Shown: piece after piece, positions 23,456 to 35,288 of the stretch
Numbering within the stretch: the stretch's first letter is position 1
Layout: each line of letters starts with the position of its first letter
Origin: Branchiostoma floridae
Lineage: Eukaryota > Chordata > Leptocardii > Amphioxiformes > Branchiostomatidae
Length of the DNA stretch: 64,000 bases
Direction: 5' to 3'
NCBI RefSeq assembly: GCF_000003815.2
Contig: NC_049989.1
Location: 2,896,342 to 2,960,341 of the forward strand
Program-made: the position numbers and the translations under genes
The notes under the pieces: model-generated
What the model was told of the DNA's origin: nothing
Database searches by the model: none
The model's input: only the letters and a program-made list of their open reading frames with translations

Positions 23456-26400
23456 ATGGCGGCTCTAAGGATGGTTCTCCTGGTGACCGCACTGCTGCAG
23501 GTGGATGGCGGGAACATCTTCTGCCCGGACCAGTGCGAGTGTGTCACGGTCTCACGGATTGAACCTCCGTCATGGCCGCTCAAGGTCTACATGTTCAAGT
23601 AAGTCTTCATGATTCTACTATACAAGTCCATTTATAGCAATCATACAATGTACCTGCGGTTTGGGAATGCCAAATTTGAATCCTCAAGCTCTGTTACTGC
23701 TACCGATTTATTTTTTGTTGCTACAATTAGAGTTTTGTTCACTTATTGAACTACTAGTACCCACTGGATAATGTAAAACCTGATGTTTGTATCTTCTGTT
23801 CGCAGTCCATCAAAATTTAACCCAATGGGCAATGCATTACCTATGCGTTTGTATTGACAAGGATTATGATTCTACAAATCCCACATTCACTATGTTTAAC
23901 TACTCTAATAGAAGGAATAGCCTTTGCCATTGCCTACACAGGTATTGGATTCACTTAATGCTATATTCACTGTCCTAGTTTACCTATTTTCTTTCATTTT
24001 GTTACAATTGCAACGACCTCGGCATGAAATGCATTTAGTTAATCAAGCAACTGGATATGGTTTTGGAAACGGTCAAACGTTTCAGGTAGTGTCCACAATC
24101 TTTTGTCAGTGACACTGTGTCACTGATTAACTACCTGGATGTCAAACCTTCATCGAAGCATTTGAAACAGTGACGATCTCTCTGACAGATACAGCTGGCC
24201 GGACGGGAGCAAAGCGATGGGCTGCTGGTCCAGGAAGACCATCCCTCTACAGCTGCCAACAGGTACATGAATCAACAATCGTAAAGTAATAATCTAACTT
24301 AAACCCCTTTTCATTGAGGTTGGAACTGCATTGCGACCTCTGAAAGACCAAAAATTTCACATGTCGCTGAACGAATTTCAGAAAAGAACGGATCCAAAAA
24401 AAATTGTATGTTAAGTGATGTCTTTTAAATCATTGATACTTTTACGTCTTGCATCATATTCTAAAATGAAATCAGGGGTTACACAGTTGCAATTTTGGTT
24501 GGTCGCTGTAGGGTCTCTCAGCGATCGTTGTCTAATGGAAAGGGGCCATGAGAGATACAGACACACACGATGTTTTCTGTGGTGTTCATGCTATCCTAGG
24601 CAGGATATATCTGATGTTAGAAAAAAAACGAGACAATACTGATGTTGTACTTCCGCAAATAATTTCATCAGGTTGGTAGATCAATTGAACAAAGTCTTCT
24701 TCGTTACACAACTTTCTTTAATTTTTCAGTAAACGTTTCAACGACCATCTATCGCCTTTGGTTTCTGTTTGACTGATGAAGGCGACAGATGGTCATCGAA
24801 ACGTTTACTGAAAAATTGAAGAAGCTTGTGCAACGAAGAAGACTTTGTTCAAATACTGATGTTGTGTTTCGCTGGATTTTGAAGCCTCTTGGGACAAGGA
24901 TGTCTAGTCTATTGTATAGGATAAGTGGTACTAGGTACATTTATTTGAACAAAGGACATCGTTGAATGATAGCTTTCCAAATGCGATATGCCACAGAAGC
25001 TTTAACTTCAACTAGAATTTTTTCATATCATTCCGGCACCATGAATAATTACTATGCAGGAACGCCAGACGCTACGCTGTTATGATGACAATATCTCGGC
25101 TTTTCTTAGATGTTCCTTTTGATCCCCTGCCTCCAGCTAGGCTTATGTTTACACTTAACGACTTCCTCGCTTTCTGATACCAAGTCCTTATCGCTATTTT
25201 GAATATTCGCCCTTTGTTGTATCTGTCTTCAGTATTTCCTGTGTCTAAAATACACGACTGTGTGATAACTATGCAGTCCATCCTTTAGGCAAAAATGTCA
25301 ACATTTCCTGTTAGACAAAGACACAGGTAAAGCGGTAAACATGGTACAAACTGAATTAGCTATCAATGAGAGGTGACGGAATGTGGTTGCACCTAGCTAG
25401 TGGCACCACTGTTGTGCCGCCAGTGTGTTGCGAGTCCGACTCATCACCGTTAAGTGCTACATCTGGCCGTCTTGTCTGACTGTAATCAGTATAATGATGA
25501 ACCGTTGTACAGGCGGTCGCACTCTTTCATTTTACAAGCCGTGTGTTTATTTTCTGTCGACCTTTCTTTTCGTGACTAATATTGGTCGCGGCCCCAATAA
25601 CACAAAAAGGTTCCAGCACGTTGTAAAACCTGTTTCAATTAAGGGTAGCCAGTGTACGTTACTCACGTGTCTGACCTCTTTTCCTTTTTAACGAGTTTGG
25701 TTAGTGCAAGACCACATGGACCGGTTCTGAACACTGAACTAATGCTCATTGCAGCAGCATCTCTTCTCCCTCGTCAGAAACATAACTAATCTAGATCTTC
25801 GCTAAGCTTGGCTAACTGACTTAATAGGTGTAGCAAGGGTTACGAAGGCTGTTTTGCTTTGAAATCATAAACTTCAAGTTACTATCTAGCCAGTGGTGAA
25901 TTCAAAGCTGATCGATCATACTCTTTCCTTCCTCACAAACGTACCCTGGGTGATTATTGAACCTCGGTACCCGATTAATGCTTTCCACCAAACACACCTG
26001 TGAGCCACTTGACAAATGGGTGATAGTTCACATACTGTACCGACTTTTAATTAATGGTTACCCCCTTCCATGAGACTGCGACCACAGAGCGAGCACTGAG
26101 GAGCGAACGATGAGCGACCCAAAACTTGACTGATCGCTCAACAAATTTCGTGGACGAAGAACGAATCTTTTAAAGTTTTGTGTATTTTGATGTATTTCAC
26201 ATTGTACATCACATTCTCTGGTCATATTCCAATTACAAAACCATGAAGTATGCAAAGCCAATCTAGGTCGCGCAACTTAGTGTTCGATATTTAGTGGAAG
26301 CCTGACAAAGTTCACTTTAATTCGAGTCAATGATTATTGCTCTTTACATTTACATGTACGTTAGTGTTGTATATAATGAATAAATTTGAACATTATTGTA

Positions 26401-29400
26401 CATGTGTACCCACTGGGTTAAGTACTGTACAATGGACCAAACCCCTTACAGACCTGAACTACCTGATCCTGCGGGGAGACCGTACGGGCGAGCCGGGGTA
26501 CATGGCGGACATGCCGCTGGTGTTTTCCGTCAGGAAGAGAAGCGTCAACAACAGAGCCATCTCCACCATCTACCAGGGCGCCTTCCAGCGCCTCGGCATG
26601 CTGTTCCATCTGGACATAGAGGGCAACGAGATCGACACGTGAGTCTCTTTCATCATCTACATGAAAAATGGAGATATAGTTTTGGGTGTGTCTGTGCGTC
26701 TGTGTGTGTGTGTTTCCGGATTTTTGTAGTCAGCATAACTCAAGAACCTCTGGATGGATTACGATGATACAAAATGTATTTGGTATGTAGGTTGGTGTTG
26801 GGAAGACTAAGGTCAAGTTCGATTTTGTTCAGTTTGTTGTAGCAATGGACTGTAAAAGCTGATAGGTTCTCTTATGTACAAAGATATGCGCAAATATTTC
26901 TTACGTGACCTTCAAGTAGACCATACACAGATAAAAATGTGACATTGTGGTACAAATAAGACAAATCTAATACTGTAACAGCAGAAGCAAGTTGATGGCA
27001 CAACGGATTACCGCAAACTTCTGTTAATTACCCGAAATCCCAAAATCCCGTGGTGGTGCGGTGCAGCTTGATCTACACGGTAGTACATGCTTGTTGCAAT
27101 TGCTCACAGTCAGGCATTGGGGTGGATGTGTACTGCATAGTTATATTCTCTCATAAGTTAAGCACAGACTAGATGAGATGAGATGATCTAAACCTGTTAC
27201 ATTTTGCAACGCTACTTTGTAAAACTAGTAGTAATTGAAAGAAGATATTAGAATTTGCTTGGATCAAGGACCACTCGGTAACATGATCTTGTCTGTTTTG
27301 TCCCATAGAATCAATGACAACGATTTCAAGGACCTGGTACATCTTTATATCCTGGACCTCAGCAACAACAACATCCGCACGATTTCCTCCGACTCCTTCC
27401 GCGGACTCTACAGTCTTCAGGTCATCGACATGTCTCGCAACCATCTGACGTCACTTCCGGTTGGGGTCTTCGAACCTGTGACTTCCATAGTCGAGCTCTA
27501 CCTGAACGACAACGGTATCACCGCCATCCCTCCGAACATCTTCCAACCTCTCCATAACCTTCGCTACTTCAACATCTCCAGCAATCGTCTCCGGGAAATT
27601 CCGGACGGAATGTTCTCGGGTCTCAGCTCCGTGATGGAACTGTATGCCGACGACAATGAATTCCGCCAGGTGGCGTCTCACAACCTTCTCGGCCTTGAGA
27701 GGGTCGAAATTCTCTCCCTCAGATCGAACGAGATCATGACCTTGAACGGTTCTCTGAATTCGACAGTCCCAACCTTGACGACCGTTGATCTATCAGTCAA
27801 TCAAATCTCTCTCATAGATGAAGATTTTTTCTCCGGGCTGCATAACTTGTCTGTCCTTCATCTAACGGACAACAGGATACCGGCCGTACGCGGGGACATC
27901 TTTAAGGACCTGCCGCGTCTGAAGGACCTGAGCCTCGCGCGGAACGACATCAGCACCATCACAAGAGACGCCTTCCGGGACTTGACGGCACTGCAGCTGT
28001 TGGATCTGTCCCACAATAAGATTGCTTACCTTTACAAGTAAGTGGAACTTTCTTTTGACGATGTTAGAGCCTAACGGTGAATCTTCATATGTTAACATTT
28101 ATGATGTGAACAGCAAAAATGTTTTCTTAATCCCTTGTGCTTACACTTGATCTTGACACTGTATTCCTCTCTCCTCTCACCGCCTTTTACCTCCCCAACC
28201 GAAGTAAGGTGCCCAATTTTGCATCTGGGTGCAGTGAGAAAAGTCGTATAAAGTACCTTTCCAATTGCAAAGGGCACAACATTAGTGGCATGTTAGAAGA
28301 TTTGTGCCCTCTGGGTTCTAGGCCACACACCCTAACTGTCACGCCGACATGACGCCACCTTGACTGTTCTGATATTTGTCTAACATTGTTTCAGAAACAT
28401 GTTCTACGGAATGACCAGCCTACACGAGCTGCACCTGGAGAATAACCGCATACAGGACTTAGAGGGCGGGGCGTTCCAGCTCGGGTCCATCCTACACATG
28501 TCTAAAGTCATGTGGCTGTACCTCAGCAACAATCATATCAGGTAAGCGGCTGTTAGTCTGTGTGATTCAAACCCTGCTGTTCAAAGCTGTAACTGGCCCC
28601 TCCCCGCGGAGGAGGCCGGGCGAATGTTGAGCGGGCTGCTATAAGCGAGATTTAATCAGGCTAGGCAGTTGTTACATATATCAAGGCACTAAATTACACA
28701 TTCATTGCCTTCAAACGACTTTGCTCCTGACCACTACTCAAACTAATGGTCGGCGCTATCTTAGCCCCGTTTTGCCCATCTGATCTTATCTATGGTGGAA
28801 GAATGTAACTTTATTGTTTTAAAAATTACTATTGATTGGCGCAGATGACTTAAAGAACTAGTAGGCAACCTTGCCTGCCAACTCCCAACCACATATGAAC
28901 TTGCTCGACACTCCCAGCCATGGTCTGCAGAAGGTAGGGAGGCCATGGTTTGCTACCAATGACAATGTGTGATGGGGGTTTCGATGAAAATACAAACATT
29001 ATATGTAGCGGGATGACTTTTCCAAGACACTCAGTGTAACGTCGATATGTCGTTTATTTGTACAGGTACCTGCGGCCATCAGCTTTCTACGGCCTACCTT
29101 ACCTGAAGACACTGGACCTCTCCTTCAACAACATCGAAATGATTCACCCAGAAGCGTTTCGAAAAATGCTCACACTCCACAACCTCTACCTCCAGCACAA
29201 CAAACTTGCCAAAATCCCTCACATGGCCATCATGAGGCTGAAAAGCCTGGTGAGCGTCAACATGGCGGGGAACCAGATCAACAATATCGGCGGCCATGAC
29301 TTCATGGGGCTCATGAACATCCGGGACATCAATCTCGAAAATAACGACATCTCGAACATCACGAGAATCGCGTTCTACGACCTCCCCTACCTCCGCAGTC

Positions 29401-31856
29401 TGGACCTACGTGGAAACCAGATGAGGGAATTTGACATGAATCTGTTTGACAAACATCTCTACATGAGAGAGTTGCTCCTCGATGGGAACGACATCACGTA
29501 CTTTTCTGCCCTGAACTCGCCAGTGAAGCTCTCTCGTCTGTCGCTGGCGGACAACAACCTAGAGACTATGGACACGAGCGCGCTCAGCATCATGGCGTCT
29601 ACGGGGAGGCTGAATTTGGCGGGAAACCCCTGGTTCTGCGGCTGTAGTCTCCGCTGGCTGTGGTCCTTGGTGACGACAAACGACAACTTCAATCAGCTGG
29701 TGGAGGCCGAGAAGATGACTTGTGCTGGGCCTTCTTCGTTACGACGTCGAACCGTAAGTTGTTGTTTTTTCCCGCTGCGATACCAAATTCTGTAAGCGGA
29801 GTGGAGACATATACGTTTCCATACTTCTAAGAATGACGAGTTGTACTCTTGATGTCTTGAATGTCTTTATATCATTACATAGGATAGAGAAACATGAGGT
29901 AAAGCACGAACATTTGGGAACTGTTCAGTGATTGAAATGAACTATGCTACAATTGACAGGCTGTTGAGGTAGGCAGTTGTAGGGTTATCCATGAATATGA
30001 AACTATATTGTGCACAATACTTGCAGTTCCCAGACCCTGATGACGTTATGTTTCCAGATCTCCAGTCTGGACCCTGCTGACGTCAGCTGTTCCAGAGTGC
30101 TACAGAACGTCAACACGCCTCCGGCTGAAGATGTCCTCGAACTACCGCAAGGTGTTCCCTGCGAAAGGTAAAATCTCAACCTCCGTCGATCTGTTTTACT
30201 AATATCATCTTTGCTTCCTTGCTATTATCACATATATGCTGTCATTGTCAGTCTGGAATCCATCATATTCTATCTATGGTTTGCGCCAAAGTTTGCTTGC
30301 ACCCAAAATTCTGTGGGTTAGGCGATGGAAGGAGTAAACTGAACTAAGATAGGATGGCTGGATACCAGGCTAATCATCATTGTCACTTTACTTAAATTAA
30401 TCATAAGATTGCAATCATCACATGTACGCGTGTCCTGTCCCTGATATTTTCCAAACAGGAACTTATCAGTTTGTTATTATTGACAAGATAACATTTTAGA
30501 AACGTTTGATGTAATAGCCCAGAAGTAATAGTAGCAAATTTGTATAAAGATATCTTAAACCATGAAATGCTTTAAAGAATGTATCCAATGTCAAAGTAAA
30601 GTAAATAAAGTAGAGTTAAGTAAAGTAATTAAAAGTAAAGTAAAGTAATGTTAAGTTAAGTGAACTAAAGTTAATTCAAGTAAACTAACCTAAAGTAAAC
30701 TAACCTAAACTAAACTTAACTAAACTAAACTAAACTAAACTAAACTAAACTAAACTAAACTAATCTAATCTAAACTAAACTAAACTTAACTAAATCAAAC
30801 TGATGTTATTTTCCAGATCAGGAAAGAAGAGCCGTTGGCCGTGGTACGCCATCATCTGGGACGTGGTGCAGGACCGGCCCCGGTGTGCGGGGGTGCTGCT
30901 GGCGGAGAGGTGGGTCCTGACTGCCGCCAGCTGTGTGCAGACGTACGGAGACGTGCGGACCGACATCGTGGTCAAGATCGGCAAACTCAGGAGCCTCCAT
31001 AAGGAAGATATCACGGAGAGGAAATTCAAGGTCAGTTTGAAGATTTCTAGACGTCTTTTTACTAACACAGAACATATAGAGATAAGTATGCTGGTCAATG
31101 TACGTCTGTGAAACAAGATGGTCATTTTTTTTATCTTGAAACAATACTGAGCACGAGACTAAGCATAGATTGTAGTATTTGTGGTGAAACATCTAAGGTT
31201 TTTGTATACTTATAACTATATTAATCATAAACAGCTGATCTCAATATAAATTCCATGATGACTAACATGGCCACCTTGGAACTTACTGGAGTGACATTGT
31301 TGCACATTATTCATCATCACTGTGTCTAATACTTTTCCATGTTCATTTAATCTAATGCATTTCTAAGAAAAATCTTCTTTGTGTATTTCAGGTGGTGCAG
31401 GTGCAAGTCAAACCTGAGAACGATGCCCGTGACCCCGCCCTTGCCATGATCAACATTGACCTCGGATCCGAACAGGCAGGTCAACCCGTCTGCGTTTCGC
31501 AGCAAGTCCGCACGGTGGCGCAGAAGAAGCTGTTCACCTCCATGTGGGGCCGCACGGAGGATCACATCGCGAAGCCGGCGCGGCTCTACGTCATGAGGCT
31601 GAGATCGTGGCCGTGCGCGGGTCAGCCTAGGGGTCATAAACCCACCCCGGGTCAGAGAGCATGCGCAGTCAGGAATGACAAGAAGACGCTGATCGACACG
31701 CCAGAGTTTAACGGCGTCGGGTCGCCCGTGGTTGCTAGGCAACAGAACACGTGGTACCTGTACGGCATCAAAACGGCAGACGACCACGGACTAGGCGTGT
31801 CATATGTCAAAATAGACGACTTCTGGAAGTGGATCGTTATAACCGCAATGGCGTAA
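23456..31856 (+). CDS. Secreted leucine-rich repeat protein fused to an inactive trypsin-like domain
   Basis: Nine exons: 23456-23598, 24189-24262, 26452-26638, 27309-28037, 28395-28541, 29066-29753, 30058-30167, 30817-31030 and 31392-31856. Phases agree at every junction, giving 918 residues. Residues 1-19 form a signal peptide. An LRR N-cap with CPDQCEC follows. About 18 LRRs of roughly 24 residues reach to about residue 605, then an LRR C-cap (NPWFCGCSLRWLW). Residues about 693-918 are a chymotrypsin-fold domain: WVLTAASC where active enzymes have WVLTAAHC (His57 to Ser), RDPALAMI where the Asp102 region falls (Asp kept), and NGVGSPVV where GDSGGPLV is expected (Ser195 to Val). No IVGG-type activation site is seen. 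It should therefore be a non-catalytic serine protease homologue used for binding. There is no membrane span. An immune or matrix role is inference. Confidence 0.88.
24036..24158 (+). repeat. MITE fragment in intron 1 of the LRR-protease-homologue gene
   Basis: The segment tcaagcaactggatatggt and the next 25 bases match, with about three changes, one arm of the fold-back element at 43991-44224. Its right end (ctacctggatgtcaaacctt) is the reverse complement of that family's other end (aaggttagacatccaggta). Confidence 0.6.
24687..24850. mobile_element. Long perfect-looking fold-back element in intron 2
   Basis: Arms 24687-24758 and 24779-24850 are inverted copies of about 72 bases, from gaacaaagtcttcttcg to its mirror cgaagaagactttgttc. 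They differ at a few positions around a loop of about 20 bases. An RNA hairpin of about 70 bp would form in the pre-mRNA. There is no ORF. Confidence 0.8.
26660..26870 (+). repeat. Interspersed repeat copy 2 (same family as 3205-3400)
   Basis: TG-rich start, then gtcagcataactcaagaacc, a 'tggatggatta' block and atttggtatgtaggttgg. It is directly downstream of the exon ending at 26638. Confidence 0.55.
28140..28355 (-). repeat. SINE copy in an intron of the LRR-protease-homologue gene
   Basis: Minus-strand order matches 17375-17705: ggaaaggtactttatacgac, ttttctcactgcacccag and ttcggttggggaggtaaaagg. The tRNA-like head is degraded. Confidence 0.55.
30590..30805. repeat. (TAAAG/TAAAC)n simple repeat ending at a splice acceptor
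   Basis: About 210 bases of aagtaaagt-type units change into (ctaaa)n and stop only about ten bases before the acceptor of the exon at 30817, the first exon of the protease-like domain. Confidence 0.85.
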
Positions 31857-32337
31857 AAAATCAAAATCAACCGGGCCAAAATATGATTTAAACAGAAAAA
31901 TCCCTAACTATGCAACTGTATGCATACATGTAGTGTAGATCTTTTGGATCAAATATCCATTTCCCTTGTGAAGGTTAGGCATCCGGGGCTAAATATGATT
32001 TGGGAATGAATTACATGTCCCCCTTAACTTGGAAAACTTAATCATGTAAATGTCTTTTCAAAGAACTTTTCGTGTATTATAGTTCGAAATTGGATTACAT
32101 GTTGACAATATATGTGGTGCACAAATTTGCACACTAATGTACTTTAATTTTGTAAGTCATGGAGCCAGTGACAGTCTTACTTGTATGATACGAAGAATCT
32201 GACCATGATACGTCTTTCTTAAAGATTGTTCAGCTAATATGACTGTCGTTTAGTGGAACAGCTGATTGATAACTAAACCTTAGCACCAACTGTTTGAACG
32301 CAGTTAGAAATCACTGTTTATGGTTGACTGAGGGTCA

Positions 32338-32555
32338 ATTTGTGTGTGCATGTGTGTGTGCGTTCATGTGTGTGCGTGTGTGTGCGTATGTGTGTCAGTG
32401 TGCGTGCACGTGTGTGTGTGTGCGCGTGTGTGTATGTGTCAGTGTGCGTGCACGTGTGTGTGTGCGTGCGTGTGTGTGTGTGTGTATGTGTATGTGTGTC
32501 AGTGTGCGTGCACGTGTGTGTGTGTGTGTGCGTGCACGTGTGTGTTTGTATGGTT
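32338..32555 (+). repeat. TG/GTGC minisatellite downstream of the LRR-protease-homologue gene
   Basis: Imperfect (TG)n is interrupted by a recurring 'gtgtcagtgtgcgtgcacg' unit, seen three times about 60 bases apart. Long Cys/Val ORFs here are artefacts. Confidence 0.85.
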
Positions 32556-32917
32556 TACTATGTACGATTTATGGGCTATGTAGATACGCAAGCTACCTTC
32601 ACATAGCTATGAACTTTTTTTAAAGCAATGCATGCGAATTGTTCGTATATCGCGTATCACAGAATAACGAGCGTATACCAGCGTATACGATTTAACCAAT
32701 GAACATCTTATTGTAAATAACTCTTTTATTTAGATATCTATATATGCTTGCAGGATACACTCATCATTTGATATGAATAACACACTTGTGAAGACTTGAA
32801 TCAAAAATTGATAACAAATATGGAGTGTTGTATCGACCTGTAGATATTGTGTTAATTGTTTTTACACAAATCAACGATATTTAGTTGAACTGTATTGCTT
32901 AACTTCGTTGTTGAAAC

Positions 32918-32923
32918 AATAAA
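32918..32923 (+). terminator. Candidate polyadenylation signal of the LRR-protease-homologue gene
   Basis: AATAAA lies about 1.06 kb after the stop codon; no earlier AATAAA was noticed in the 3' flank. Confidence 0.35.
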
Positions 32924-32929
32924 ATGAAA

Positions 32930-35260
32930 ATCGAATCACTTGATTCATCGCTGTTTTTCAGTCCCTCTATTTCGTAGCGCCAGCACGGAGTCTGGTAGAG
33001 ACAAATTACAGACAATTTAGCCCAAGGACGGAGCCCTTCGCGTGTTCAGAGCGCATGTGTGAGGTCATTGCACAGCAAATTGACGTTGTTAGGTGATGCA
33101 ACGTGACAGCGTTGTGTAAAAGGCACAACCCTGTATCTTTCAACTTTTCATTTCCTTGTTCACTGAAATATGCTCTTTACTTGTCATCGAAAAGCAAGCT
33201 TAGTTTTTCACAAGTGGCATCACTAAACAAAAAATCGTTTTATTCATGTTAGATATGATGAGGTTTTTTATTCAATAGTCGCCATACGTGTGGCTGTAAA
33301 CCGTACAATGGATGAGGCACGTGCAAATGTCCGTGAGTCAACCTTTCAATAGAATGAAAGATTGATTTCCTTTTTTTTGTTGACCGACAATGTTGGGAGT
33401 AAAGAAAACATTGGATATCATTCAAATTAGTCATGGAAAACGGTTCAAAGCTTCAATCTATAATTTTTTTTCTCCCCAATCAGCCAGTCCAAGTTTATTA
33501 TTTCCTCTGTTGTCTTGACAGACTTTTCTCAAGAAGAAACACTAAACTTTGATCCGGTAACCGGCAACCCTCCAGGCTCCACCGGTAACACTCCGGGCTC
33601 GTCCGGGAACACTCGGGGACTTGGCTTTATTATTTTATGATTGTCTACACAACTGACTTGTCAATCAGGAACTGCTTCATAGTAAAACAAAAATAACATA
33701 CGATATTTTCTAACCAATAACGATCGCGGGGACAGTTTGTTTGCCTTGTAATATGTTAAGTAGAACACTTATTTCCTACCCGACCAAGGCGGCACCGCAC
33801 ACTGGCAAGCCGAGAGAGAGATCTAGAGAGACCCGTACCGAAGTCAGCTCAGTCCCTGCACGAACGGTAGGTAACTTGCATCCAGTTAACTGTTGATTGT
33901 TCAGACTGTCTGCCGCCGAGGTAATCTTTCGCACCCGGTAAAAGTTTTGCGCGGTAGGTGGCCAAAATTTCTACCGCGAAGAACTACTCCCGGATGCTAA
34001 AAATCACCCACGCGGAGGAGGAAATATTCTACCCTGAGTATCAGCCAGGTTTAACAGATGAGTTATATACAATATTGTGTGTCAAACAGGAAATACTGAA
34101 AAACTGAAATCAAAATCACAACCCTAAAATGGAGGAGTAAATTACTTTGAATCGTAATATGTCTATCGGGGAGTGGACGGGCTCTCCTCCATGTCTTCGG
34201 GCACTGGGCGCTCTCCGCCGCCGCCGGTAACTTTGGCGCTCGGTAGTATGTAGTTTTACATGGTTAAGGAGTTGTAATCAGCCAACCACATGGGACTAGA
34301 GTCCATTCCAAGTCACCGCGCGGGTTTTTCAATAATGTTCATGAAATTTTCTAATTATTGCCATGTAATTATTAATTGTGATGAATATCAAGGACTACAT
34401 TGTTCTGATAGTTTGCAAACATTTGTCAAGTTGCCCTCAAAAGACTTCAGTTTCCTAATGAAATTAGTTTCAAAAGAATTACAAATATTTCGAACGAAAG
34501 ACATGGGCCAATAGCCCCCTGTAACGTGCCGCTAATACAATCAAGACATGTTTGAGTCATATGCCATTGAATGAAGGTATTCTCTGAGAAACGGTAATAA
34601 ACTGTCAATGCAAACCCCCAAAAGTGTCGGAACACAGAAAGCCTTCTTCCACAACTGTGGAACTCACTTCCACCCAACACACGTACAGCTTCTTCTGTCT
34701 GTATTCAAATCAAAAGTCTGGATCTCGCTTGGGGACCTGCTCTCTGTGTAAGAAATACTAATAGAGGTAGTGCTTAAGATGCCATGAAATGTTTTGCTCA
34801 ACAGGCAATAATAGTATACTTTGTATCAAACTAAATAGTAAATTTTATGCATTATTGCACATGGGGTCTGAATTCATTATTTCACTAGTAAGAGGAAACA
34901 GTATTTGTGATTGGTGAAATAATGTGATAACTATTGTGATAACCATTAACACGAAAAAGTAGTTATCACAGATTTTGGCTTCAAAACATTTTGGACTAAA
35001 AAAATGTGATAGATGGACAGCTCCTGATGTTATTTGATGTTTTTTTTATTTCTCTCCCAAGGCCAGCCCTTTACAATAACCTCGCCTAGTTAGGCGACCT
35101 TGGTTGCCTGTAATATCAGCCGAACGATAAATAAATAAACATGCTTGGGTCTGGTAATGCACCGTCAACAGCGCAGGAAGTCATTGTGGCGTGTGCCATA
35201 AAAAAACTCCAAACCGAGACCAGAAGCTATATACATGTATTCATTGTTCTTTTTTGGTCA
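32930..35260. other. Spacer between the two LRR genes
   Basis: Beyond the LINE fragment nothing coding was recognised. A splice acceptor (ttttttggtcatag, ending 35263) just upstream of the next ATG implies a noncoding first exon somewhere here. A donor-like acgaacg|gtaggt near 33869 is one candidate. Confidence 0.35.
34612..34748 (+). mobile_element. CR1/Jockey-type LINE fragment (end of the RT polyprotein)
   Basis: The plus strand reads TESLLPQLWNSLPPNTRTAS, the typical C-terminal end of CR1/L2/Jockey-like polyproteins (LWNSLPP...). The copy is very short and degraded, lying between two genes. Confidence 0.55.
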
Positions 35261-35288
35261 TAGGAGGCTGTCGCCAACACGATAGAAA

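Noticed and set aside
32294-32623. Cys/Val-rich ORFs in three frames
   Set aside because: Products of a TG/GTGC minisatellite.
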